Source: Flavobacteriales bacterium (GTDB lineage: Bacteria; Bacteroidota; Bacteroidia; Flavobacteriales; BACL11). Taken from it: 8,894 nt of DNA. The notes under the pieces were generated by a model. It was not told the origin of the DNA. It saw nothing but the letters and a program-made list of their open reading frames with translations, and did no database searches. The stretch is from positions 11,060 to 19,953 of the forward strand of contig PBVH01000044.1 in the NCBI GenBank assembly GCA_002728175.1, given 5' to 3'. This document shows, piece by piece, positions 1 through 7,821 of the stretch. The translations under genes were made by a program, and so were the position numbers. How positions within the stretch are numbered: the first letter of the stretch is position 1; the number at the start of each line of letters is the position of its first letter.

Positions 1-1143
1 AGAGTTTCCAAATCTAGAATCAATTTTGGTACATGAAACAGGCCAATATCCATGATATCCTGAATATTTTCTATGAGGGAAAGGATATTCTACTTCAGCA
101 TGCAAAGGATTTTGTGTAACTGGAGATAACCATATAGCATTAACACCCAAATTAGAAAAATATCCTTCTTTTAATTTTTGAATGATTCCATCCAAATCTC
201 CACCATGATAATTTGCTTTTTGATGAACCTCTCTATCATTTATAGGACTGTCATTTTCTTTATTTCCATTCAAAAAACGATCTACTAATATAAAATATAA
301 AATAGATGAATATTTATCTTTAGAACTTATATCAGAGGATTTTGTGATTACTTTTCCGAAATTTAAAGGAATCAACAATGAATTACTTTGTCCATTTTGA
401 TTAAAACTATAAGCTCTAATGTGAGAATATTCTTTTTTCTTAAAATTTTCAGGAATTTCTAAAACTTTCTTACTTTCAATTAAAGTGTTATCACAAAAAA
501 TTAAAATCTCTTCTGTTTTTTCAGAAATAATATGAATATCTCCGTTTATTAACTGAAAAGATAATTTGGGAAGATTATCTTTATTTTTATCAATTAGTAA
601 AAGTGAATTTAGCCCTCCAATACCATTACTGATTGTTTTAGAGTTGTAGTCATCTATCTTCCACTCATCATCTAAAATAAGTTGATATTGGTAACTTCCA
701 GGATTAAGAAATAGCTCTATTTGCCATTTTTGATCTACAAATTCCATTTGCCCAAACTTAGGGTTCCAATCATTAAATTCTCCAACGGCACATACTTTTG
801 AAAATTCTTTTTCACTATCAGGATAAGATAAAATAACTTTCTTTTTCTTATTTTTCCTTATTAAAATTGAGTAAGAAATACCCTCTACCCAAAATTTCAA
901 AACAGACAATAAAGGTACGTCATCATCTGAAATTAAAAATACTTTTGTTTTATCATCTGAAAGAATACAATCAATATCTGATGTAACAGAATCTATATGT
1001 TGATTAATTAAATAATCTTGAACTAATATTTCAGTAGTATCAATATCAAGTGATACAGGTAAAAACAACTCATATTCTTTTTTTTGAATTTTATTTTCTT
1101 TACAACTAAAAAATAATAATAGAATAAAAATATATCTTAACAC
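1..1143 (-). CDS. GH13 alpha-amylase-family lipoprotein, N-terminal part (runs off the left edge)
   Basis: An open frame covers 381 codons and continues past base 1. It starts at GTG (1141-1143): an in-frame TAA lies six codons upstream and no ATG occurs for more than 120 codons. Residues 1-14 (LRYIFILLLFFSC after the initiator) form a short hydrophobic signal ending in a lipobox-like LFFSC, with Cys14 the likely lipidated residue, followed by KENK. Residues about 25-110 resemble the N-terminal beta-sandwich of maltodextrin-acting GH13 enzymes. Residues 117-165 look like CBM48 (VGEFNDWNP, then a GSYQYQLILDDEW hairpin). The GH13 barrel begins near residue 282 with YFILVDRF, HGGDLDG (313-319), LGVNAIWLSP (332-341) and GYHGYWP (362-368). 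The catalytic Asp, Glu and Asp would lie beyond the edge, so activity cannot be confirmed. Substrate is probably maltodextrin or starch at an envelope membrane, by inference from family and neighbours. The start overlaps the end of the GH65 gene by seven bases. Confidence 0.9.
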   Translation of the reverse strand, partial: MLRYIFILLLFFSCKENKIQKKEYELFLPVSLDIDTTEILVQDYLINQHIDSVTSDIDCILSDDKTKVFLISDDDVPLLSVLKFWVEGISYSILIRKNKKKKVILSYPDSEKEFSKVCAVGEFNDWNPKFGQMEFVDQKWQIELFLNPGSYQYQLILDDEWKIDDYNSKTISNGIGGLNSLLLIDKNKDNLPKLSFQLINGDIHIISEKTEEILIFCDNTLIESKKVLEIPENFKKKEYSHIRAYSFNQNGQSNSLLIPLNFGKVITKSSDISSKDKYSSILYFILVDRFLNGNKENDSPINDREVHQKANYHGGDLDGIIQKLKEGYFSNLGVNAIWLSPVTQNPLHAEVEYPFPHRKYSGYHGYWPVSCTKIDSRFGNS

Positions 1144-3416
1144 AATATCTCTTTTTGATTATTTGATGGTATTAATTGTCGCTTCTTATTCAAATATATT
1201 ACAAGATCATCATTTCCATTATTGGCTATTGAAACACCTTTTTTATGAACCTTAAAATAAACTCTTTGGTTATTATGTACTATATTAAAGCTATAGGATT
1301 TCCAATTCTTTGGTAAAATAGGATTAAGTCTCAATTCATTATATTTTACTCTAACACCCGCGAATCCTTCTACAATTGAAAGCCAAGTTCCTGCCATAGA
1401 AGTAATATGTAAACCCTCAGAGACTTCATTATTATAGTCATCTAAATCTAATCTTGCAGTTCTTAAATACATTTCATAAGCCTTTTTTTCATCTTTAATT
1501 AAAGAAAATAATATTGAATGAACACATGGGGAAAGTGAAGATTCATGTACAGTAAAAGGTTCATAATAATTTACATTTTCACTTATAGTATTTAAGTCAA
1601 AATCTGATTCAAAAAAATAAAGACCTTGCAAAACATCAGCTTGCTTAATGTAAACTGATCGTAAAATCCTATCCCAAGACCAGTGTTGATTTAATGGTAA
1701 TTCAATTTCTGGTAAACTTGCAGCGGGAATTAATTCTTTATCTAAAAAATTATCATTCTGTAAGAATATATTAGTTCCTTCAATTTTTGGTAGATATATA
1801 TTACTAATAATTTTTTGCCATTTTTGCTTTTCTCCTTTTCTTAACAGTGACTTGTAATTAATGAGTATTTGGGTATCTACTTCCAATGCATATGATAAAC
1901 ACCATTTAGCGATATAATTTGTATACCAATTATTATTTACATTATTCTCATACTCATTAGGACCAGTAACTCCTAAAATTACAAACTTATTTTTTTGTTC
2001 TGACCAATTGACCCTTTGGGACCAAAAACGTGCAATTGCAATCAATACTTCTCTTCCGTATTCTTTTAAAAATGGTATATCATTAGTATGTTTGACATAA
2101 TTATAAATTGCATAGGCAATTGCACCATTTCTATGAATCTCTTCAAAAGTAATTTCCCACTCATTATGACATTCTTCACCGTTCATAGTAACCATTGGAT
2201 ATAAAGCAGCACCAGCAGAAAAACCTAATTTTTCTGCATTCTCAATTGCTTTATCTAATTGTTGGTATCTATAAAGAAGTAGTTGTCTTGCAACTTTTCT
2301 GGGTGCTGTTTTTAAATAAAAAGGTAAACAGTAGGCTTCTGTATCCCAATAGGTAGCACCACCATACTTTTCTCCAGTAAATCCTTTTGGACCAATATTT
2401 AGCTTAGGATTTTTTCCAGTGTAAGTCTGATAAAGTTGAAAAATATTAAATCTTATTGCTTGTTGAGCCTTCAGGTCACCTTCGATGATAACATCCGCAT
2501 TTTCCCAAATTTTTTGCCATGATTGCTCATGATTACATAATAGTTTTTTAAAGCCATATTTTTTAGCCTCATTTACTTTTAAAATCGCTAAATCAGTAAG
2601 TGATAATTCTGAATCACTTAAATTTGATAAAATAGAAACATATTTGAATAAAGTATACTTACTACCCTTTTCTAAATTAATCTCAAAACAATTACTAACA
2701 TATAACTCTTTTTCTATTTTATCGGCTTTTATATTTACTTCATCATGATTCTTTTGAAAAGAATAATGCATAGCAACTGCTACTTGAAAATTAGTTATTT
2801 TTGTGCTTGCACATACAACTCCTTTATTATCATATGCCTTTTTAACTCTCTCTTCCCAAAACATTTCATTATGATTAGAATCTTTATTTCGAACATTAAA
2901 GTCTAAATATGGAGTGAACTTAACTTGACCACTAAAATTAACAGGAGTTATAGAATAAGAAATTGCACCTATTTCATCATCATCCATAGAACAGAAACGA
3001 ACAGACTCTACTTCAATCTTTTTGCCATCATTGAATGAACAAACAAATTTACGAGTCAAAATTCCTCTATACATGTCTAATTCTCTATAAAAAGAATCAA
3101 CCTGACAAATTGCTAAATCCAATTGCTGCTCATTAACCTCAATGTTTATTCCAATCCAATTACAAGAATTCAATACTTTAGCAAAATATTTAGGGTATCC
3201 ATTTTTCCACCATCCTACCTTTGTTTTATCAGGATAATATATACCCCCAACATAGCTACCTTTTAAACTTTTTCCACTGTATTTTTCTTCAAAATTTGCT
3301 CTTTGACCAAATGCTCCGTTTCCTATACTAAAAATACTTTCTGCTGCCTCTTGTTTACTTGAGTCAAAATTATGTTCAATTATTTTCCACTCATTTAAAT
3401 CAAACAACGCTTTCAT
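1137..3416 (-). CDS. mapA: Maltose phosphorylase, glycoside hydrolase family 65
   Basis: Predicted reaction: maltose plus phosphate gives D-glucose plus beta-D-glucose 1-phosphate, in the cytoplasm; no signal peptide or membrane segment is seen. Length (759-761 residues) is full size for the family. Numbered from a GTG two codons upstream of the ATG used here, landmarks are: N-terminal beta-sandwich with SIGNGAFGQRANFEE (32-46); GGATYWDTEAY (354-364) entering the catalytic (alpha/alpha)6 barrel; HNEWEITFE (419-427), the loop I recall as diagnostic of maltose specificity against trehalose or kojibiose phosphorylases; GVTGPNEYENN (484-494) with Glu490 as general acid; KQAD (593-596); and HESSLS (626-631), the phosphate-binding stretch. 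A C-terminal beta domain follows. The ATG at 3414-3416 is preferred; the GTG at 3420-3422 is the alternative. The start overlaps the beta-phosphoglucomutase end by 17 bases, and that enzyme would consume the product. Family assignment is very sure; maltose as substrate is strongly supported by the loop. Confidence 0.95.
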   Translation of the reverse strand: MKALFDLNEWKIIEHNFDSSKQEAAESIFSIGNGAFGQRANFEEKYSGKSLKGSYVGGIYYPDKTKVGWWKNGYPKYFAKVLNSCNWIGINIEVNEQQLDLAICQVDSFYRELDMYRGILTRKFVCSFNDGKKIEVESVRFCSMDDDEIGAISYSITPVNFSGQVKFTPYLDFNVRNKDSNHNEMFWEERVKKAYDNKGVVCASTKITNFQVAVAMHYSFQKNHDEVNIKADKIEKELYVSNCFEINLEKGSKYTLFKYVSILSNLSDSELSLTDLAILKVNEAKKYGFKKLLCNHEQSWQKIWENADVIIEGDLKAQQAIRFNIFQLYQTYTGKNPKLNIGPKGFTGEKYGGATYWDTEAYCLPFYLKTAPRKVARQLLLYRYQQLDKAIENAEKLGFSAGAALYPMVTMNGEECHNEWEITFEEIHRNGAIAYAIYNYVKHTNDIPFLKEYGREVLIAIARFWSQRVNWSEQKNKFVILGVTGPNEYENNVNNNWYTNYIAKWCLSYALEVDTQILINYKSLLRKGEKQKWQKIISNIYLPKIEGTNIFLQNDNFLDKELIPAASLPEIELPLNQHWSWDRILRSVYIKQADVLQGLYFFESDFDLNTISENVNYYEPFTVHESSLSPCVHSILFSLIKDEKKAYEMYLRTARLDLDDYNNEVSEGLHITSMAGTWLSIVEGFAGVRVKYNELRLNPILPKNWKSYSFNIVHNNQRVYFKVHKKGVSIANNGNDDLVIYLNKKRQLIPSNNQKEILC

Positions 3417-4047
3417 AATCACTCAAATTAAATTCTTTCATACTATTTAAATAGACATCAGCTATTAATTTTATATTTTCATTTCCAACACCAATTACTT
3501 TAAATCCACCTTCCTTTGCTGCACTAACACCACTAGCTGAATCTTCAAAGACAATACATTCTTTGGGACTTAAATTCATAAAATTAGCAGCTTTTTCAAA
3601 TACTTCTGGAGATGGTTTATGTTTAGTAACCATTGTACCATCAATAATTACATTAAAATAATTGGTAAGTTTTAATTTTTCTAAAATGAATGATGCATTT
3701 TTTGATGAAGAACCTATAGCTAAAAGAATATTTTTATTTTTAGCTTCCAGTAACAAATCCTCTACCCCATCAAGAATATCTAATTTATTTAAATTGCGAA
3801 GTGAGTACTTATATAATTCATTTTTTTTATTTAATAAGTGATTGATTTTCACTTCACTCAAACGAATATTTGCTAGTTCTAGAATTATATTTAGTGAATC
3901 TCTACGATTGATGCCTTTTAACGATTCGTTTTCCTTTTCAGTAAAAACAACACCTAGTGAACTAGCTATTTTTTTCCATGATAAAAAATGATTTTTTTCT
4001 GTACTTACTATAACACCATCTAAATCAAATATTAATCCTCTGATCAT
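3400..4047 (-). CDS. pgmB: Beta-phosphoglucomutase (HAD superfamily)
   Basis: Predicted reaction: beta-D-glucose 1-phosphate to D-glucose 6-phosphate through a beta-glucose 1,6-bisphosphate intermediate, in the cytoplasm. At 215 residues it has normal length for the family. The HAD motif I FDLDG carries the nucleophile Asp8 and acid/base Asp10. The cap domain carries His20 and the LKGINRR segment with Arg48, equivalent to Arg49 of the Lactococcus enzyme as I recall it. The core continues with SSSKN (113-117, motif II Ser113), KHKPSPEVF (142-150, Lys144) and FEDSASG (167-173, Glu168 and Asp169 for Mg binding), so all catalytic positions are present. One unusual residue is Ser15 in VIVSTE, where family members usually have Asp (V-I-x-D-T). 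The ATG overlaps the stop of the upstream amylase gene as ATGA, and the end overlaps the GH65 gene, consistent with coupled translation. The neighbouring maltose phosphorylase supplies exactly this substrate, which makes the specific call much safer than a generic HAD phosphatase. Confidence 0.94.
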   Translation of the reverse strand: MIRGLIFDLDGVIVSTEKNHFLSWKKIASSLGVVFTEKENESLKGINRRDSLNIILELANIRLSEVKINHLLNKKNELYKYSLRNLNKLDILDGVEDLLLEAKNKNILLAIGSSSKNASFILEKLKLTNYFNVIIDGTMVTKHKPSPEVFEKAANFMNLSPKECIVFEDSASGVSAAKEGGFKVIGVGNENIKLIADVYLNSMKEFNLSDYESVV

Positions 4048-6878
4048 TTTGTTAAAAATATCTTATCTCTTATAAGTTTATGATCTGTTTTAATAGTAAA
4101 TGGGTAAAAACCTGTTTTTAACTTCTGCCCAAAACTTGAAGTTCCATCCCAATCAAAAATACCTTGACCATTTTCACAAATTTTTGTTTGTGTATTTACT
4201 TCTCTTCCTAAATTATCAAAAATAATTAATGTTGCGACACCATTCCCTTCAAACGAAATTTGAGTAGATTCTGAAAAAGGATTTGGATAAATATTCAACT
4301 TTTCATTTGATATTGTTTGATTTGTTAAAATTGTAGATGTATCAATTGGATTTGACATGTTGGGCTTATCCAATCGAATATCTGTAAATATTTTCCAATC
4401 ACCAGGATTTAGATCTATTGTCATGTGAACATCTGTCACATTAATACTATCTCCAGAAATATAATCATACCACCAACCAGTATGCTGGAATCCTGTATAA
4501 GTATCATCTTCAACAACATTAAAATTTCCTATAACAACAGCATTCATTTGAGGATCATCAATATAAATTTGTTTTTGTGTTCCCCAAGTTTCCATTCTAT
4601 AGTCAGAAGTTCTAAATGCGGGATAATTAATTTTTAATTTAATTAAAGCTGAATATTCTAAAAATAAATTATACCTATAATAATCATTTTTATAATCCCA
4701 CTTAACTGGTTTTGGAGCGGTTCGAGACTCCGAAGTATTAGAAGGAAAGTTAATAGAATAATCATAACCTAGCTCACCAAATTGCCACATTAATTTTGGT
4801 CCAGGAACTGTAAAGAAAAAAGCAGCAGCTTGACCCATTCTTTTTAATGAAGTTTCTAAATCCTTAACGTTATAAGTTCCACTTGAATTACCATATAACA
4901 TATTATTGTACATAAGTCTTTCTTCATCATGACTTTCCATAAAACCAACTAAATTATGATAGGTCCAGCCTCTCTCATTTTTTGAAACACTCCACTCAAA
5001 ATCATCTCCACCATTTCCTACATATCCCATAGTAGATTCATTATACTGATTATGACCCTTACCCCACAACATACATCCATGTGCTGATAATTCCATTTCT
5101 TCTGAATTTTCTGCAAAATGTTCTAAGATAACATACTTTCCGGGGTGATTTTGCCACAGGTTAGTTGCTATTCTTTTTATATTATTTATTCTGTCCCAAT
5201 CATAATTGCTCCATAAACCAACGTTTCCAAGAGAATTAAATTGAGTAAATCCTTTAGATAAATCAAAACGATAACCATCAAATTTAAACTCTGAAGTCCA
5301 ATAGTCTAACACACTATCTACCATAGCATGAACCAGAGGAGAAGAATGATTAAAATCATATCCTACGTTAAATGGATGAGTGGCTATATTATTGAACCAA
5401 GGACTTTGACTAGTTGGTTCATCTCTTCCTTTGTCATAGTATAAGCGCAACCAAGGATTTGGTTGAAATGCATGATTAAAAACTATATCTAAAATTACTG
5501 CAATATCATTAGAATGACACGAATCAATTAATGCCTTTAAAGTTTCTTCGGGACCATAAAATTTCTCAGCTGCAAAAAAGAATGTTGGTGCATATCCCCA
5601 AGAAAGGAGCCCGTCAAATTCAATTATTGGCATAAGTTGAATGGCATTAACACCTAATTTTTTTAAATGAGATAAAGAATCAATTACAGTTTGATAATCT
5701 GAACGATATGAAAAATCTCGTATCAATAATTCATAGATTACTAGATCTCTACTGTCCGGTGGTGTAAAATTTTGAGTCTGCCAATTATATTCTTGTTTAT
5801 TTGTTTCTATTACAGAAACTTCATGAGTTGTTTTACCGTGAGGATAAGAAATTAGATTTGGATAAACAGAATTTGGAATATATTGATCATATTCAGAAAT
5901 TACTTTTCTTGAGTATGGGTCAGCTATTTTAATTGATGCATCAACAAAATATTGAAATAAGTATTCCACATTTGGTGTTAAACCATTAATTTCAATCCAA
6001 TATTTTTCTCCATTTTGAGATTTATTCATTCTAAAATTTGGATCAAGCTCCCAATTATTCCAGTCACCAATTACATATACAAAATCCTTAAAAGGGGCTT
6101 CTAAAACTAAAACTACAGTGCTATCATTAATATAATTAATTCCATTTATTGCTCCGCTAGGTGGATCTTGAACAACCTGCGGTCCTTCAACTATATAATA
6201 AATGGAGTCAGTATAACTTACTCCAGCCGATTGCATTTCATAGTGCAAATAGTGTTTTCCTAGATTTTGTGTTGAAAAATTCATAGCTAAACTATCTCCA
6301 TAATTTTGAGAAATAAGTACCCCGTTACGAAACAAATTAATCATTCCATTTTGTTTGCTTCTTATTTGGATATTGATATTATCACCTAAAGTTCTAATAA
6401 ATGGAAAATCAAGGGGCTTAGTAAAACGAACAGTCTCAGAACTATCAAAAATAGGAATAAAAAATTCTGAACCATCAATATTTCTTCCAGAAATATTTCC
6501 ATTGGCATTTCTAAAAACAAAATTTAAATACCTTACTTTATCAGTATTTAAAATACCATAATAAGATTTTATATGAAATTTTATCTGAAATAAACTTCCT
6601 CCTAATGAGGTTAACTGAATTATTGAATCTGCTCCTTCATGCCATTCAACCGGTGTATTCTTCCAGTCTGACATACTAGAAGAATATTTATTTATTACTC
6701 CTGTATGAGCATAAATTGTATTCGTATTTGCAAGAGCACCATTTCCAAGTGATGAATTATATGTAATGGTAATAGTATCATGAATTGACGGGAATTCTGG
6801 TGACCATGAAATAACTTGACCTCTTATAAAAAATGATTTAAATAAAACACAAATAAAAATAAGATAAAACTTCTTCAT
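4044..6878 (-). CDS. Secreted GH13 alpha-amylase-type enzyme with T9SS C-terminal sorting domain
   Basis: A 944-residue multidomain enzyme predicted to hydrolyse alpha-1,4-glucans outside the cell or on its surface. Residues 1-20 form a signal peptide (MKKFYLIFICVLFKSFF). Residues 25-145 are an N-terminal beta module with YAHTG (56-60) and VFRNANGNISGR (121-132). Residues 150-235 look like a linker beta domain. Residues 250-325 are CBM48-like, with VIGDWNNWELDP (269-280). The catalytic barrel runs from about 378 to 700 and has all four GH13 regions: DIVFNH (464-469), GYRFDL (535-540, nucleophile Asp539), VILEHF (583-588, acid/base Glu586) and FMESHDEER (646-654, Asp651). A C-terminal beta domain follows. 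From about 860, LNIYPNPF begins the T9SS sorting domain, which ends with KIFLTK. The exact product (alpha-amylase, neopullulanase or other) cannot be fixed from motifs. The gene begins one base after the upstream stop and ends in an ATGA overlap with the mutase gene. Confidence 0.95.
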   Translation of the reverse strand: MKKFYLIFICVLFKSFFIRGQVISWSPEFPSIHDTITITYNSSLGNGALANTNTIYAHTGVINKYSSSMSDWKNTPVEWHEGADSIIQLTSLGGSLFQIKFHIKSYYGILNTDKVRYLNFVFRNANGNISGRNIDGSEFFIPIFDSSETVRFTKPLDFPFIRTLGDNINIQIRSKQNGMINLFRNGVLISQNYGDSLAMNFSTQNLGKHYLHYEMQSAGVSYTDSIYYIVEGPQVVQDPPSGAINGINYINDSTVVLVLEAPFKDFVYVIGDWNNWELDPNFRMNKSQNGEKYWIEINGLTPNVEYLFQYFVDASIKIADPYSRKVISEYDQYIPNSVYPNLISYPHGKTTHEVSVIETNKQEYNWQTQNFTPPDSRDLVIYELLIRDFSYRSDYQTVIDSLSHLKKLGVNAIQLMPIIEFDGLLSWGYAPTFFFAAEKFYGPEETLKALIDSCHSNDIAVILDIVFNHAFQPNPWLRLYYDKGRDEPTSQSPWFNNIATHPFNVGYDFNHSSPLVHAMVDSVLDYWTSEFKFDGYRFDLSKGFTQFNSLGNVGLWSNYDWDRINNIKRIATNLWQNHPGKYVILEHFAENSEEMELSAHGCMLWGKGHNQYNESTMGYVGNGGDDFEWSVSKNERGWTYHNLVGFMESHDEERLMYNNMLYGNSSGTYNVKDLETSLKRMGQAAAFFFTVPGPKLMWQFGELGYDYSINFPSNTSESRTAPKPVKWDYKNDYYRYNLFLEYSALIKLKINYPAFRTSDYRMETWGTQKQIYIDDPQMNAVVIGNFNVVEDDTYTGFQHTGWWYDYISGDSINVTDVHMTIDLNPGDWKIFTDIRLDKPNMSNPIDTSTILTNQTISNEKLNIYPNPFSESTQISFEGNGVATLIIFDNLGREVNTQTKICENGQGIFDWDGTSSFGQKLKTGFYPFTIKTDHKLIRDKIFLTK

Positions 6879-6879
6879 A

Positions 6880-7809
6880 TTAATTTACAATTACTGACTC
6901 CATAATATGATGACTTTTTCCTCTGATTTCTAAAACATATTTAGAGGCTGATAATTTGTTACCATTAACTTCTCCATCCCATCTAATCTCATGATTACCA
7001 GATTTCATCTCACCTTCATATAATTGAAAAACTAATTTTCCTTGTAAATCGTATAGATTTAACTGAAGATCTTGTTCATAGTTCTGCAAGGTGAAACGAA
7101 TAAAAACGGGACCTGATGAAGGATTAGGATATACTTGAACATTTCTGATATCTTTAATTTCATCTAATCCTAATGTTGTCATCTGAACAGTTAGTGCTTC
7201 ATATGCACTTAGGTCGACACTCTGAATAACTTGAGGATTTCCATTTTTTAAACCTGTTATAAAAATATCATTACATCCATTATCTCTTCCTGAATAAAAT
7301 CCGTCTTTATCACGGAAAACAACTCCTATAGTATATGGAATCAGTCCATTTTGATAAACTACAGAAGAATCACTCCCCATACTAGTATCCTGAACCAAAG
7401 TAAGATCAGAAAAATAATCTTCAATAATAAACTCCATTGACCATATACTATCACCTTCATATGTCATTAACCCAACTCCATCATCTTGAGGTGTTGGACC
7501 CCAATTTCCAACTACATGTTGCCATACTCTAGATTGAAAAGGTGTAATTTGAGTAGTACAAAACAATTCGTTTGCTGATTGATCATTACAGTCACGATTT
7601 TCGGGTCCAAATGGTGATTGTTCATTACATGTACATAATCCCAAATGAGCATAAACTTTATTTGAATCCACATCTCCCATATTTAAATTACAAGAAGGAT
7701 TGAGCATTTGTTTTACATCTAATTCAAATCGAACCCAAGTTGATTGAGAATAAGATTTAAACTGGACGATTATAAATAAAAAGAATAAAACTTGTTTTAT
7801 AAATTTCAT
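6880..7809 (-). CDS. Small secreted T9SS-cargo protein, putative glucan-binding partner of the amylase
   Basis: 309 residues with no recognisable catalytic domain. Residues 1-21 form a signal peptide (MKFIKQVLFFLFIIVQFKSYS). The mature part opens with STWVRFELDVKQML and has six cysteines (40, 59, 61, 74, 84, 179), a plausible disulfide or metal-site set. The core (about 50-185) holds VYAHLG (52-57), W-x-x-VVGNWG (97-103), YEGDSIWSMEFIIEDYF (117-133) and VVFRDKDGFYSGRDNG (163-178). These match, in order and character, the N-terminal module of the adjacent GH13 enzyme (YAHTG, GGSLFQIKFHIKSYY, VFRNANGNISGR). Residues 225-309 are a T9SS sorting domain starting VYPNPSSG and ending MESVIVN, so export to the surface or medium is expected. 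A role in starch binding or helping the enzyme is inference from the shared module and the one-base spacing. The gene starts 12 bases after the surface-protein stop. The coding call is sure; the function is not. Confidence 0.88.
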   Translation of the reverse strand: MKFIKQVLFFLFIIVQFKSYSQSTWVRFELDVKQMLNPSCNLNMGDVDSNKVYAHLGLCTCNEQSPFGPENRDCNDQSANELFCTTQITPFQSRVWQHVVGNWGPTPQDDGVGLMTYEGDSIWSMEFIIEDYFSDLTLVQDTSMGSDSSVVYQNGLIPYTIGVVFRDKDGFYSGRDNGCNDIFITGLKNGNPQVIQSVDLSAYEALTVQMTTLGLDEIKDIRNVQVYPNPSSGPVFIRFTLQNYEQDLQLNLYDLQGKLVFQLYEGEMKSGNHEIRWDGEVNGNKLSASKYVLEIRGKSHHIMESVIVN

Positions 7810-7821
7810 GATTTATTATAT

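Noticed and set aside
3417..3422. GTG start for maltose phosphorylase two codons upstream
   Set aside because: Possible, but the ATG at 3414-3416 is the more usual codon and yields a normal family N-terminus; no clear ribosome binding site separates the two.
4425..4637. Plus-strand 70-codon open frame
   Set aside because: It lies wholly inside the GH13 coding region on the opposite strand, has no recognisable domain, and its AT-rich Ile/Asn composition is what an antisense shadow gives.
4917..4941. Unusual GH13 region IV (ESHDEER instead of the common NHD)
   Set aside because: The key His-Asp pair is intact and, as far as I recall, this variant is usual in the Bacteroidota amylase group with this architecture, so it is not a sign of inactivation.
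6355..6561. Plus-strand 68-codon open frame
   Set aside because: It lies wholly antisense to the N-terminal part of the GH13 gene, with no motif and no independent support.
7810..7821. Possible promoter or terminator in the gap between the surface protein and the small secreted protein
   Set aside because: The gap is only 12 AT-rich bases, with no inverted repeat and no recognisable promoter motif.
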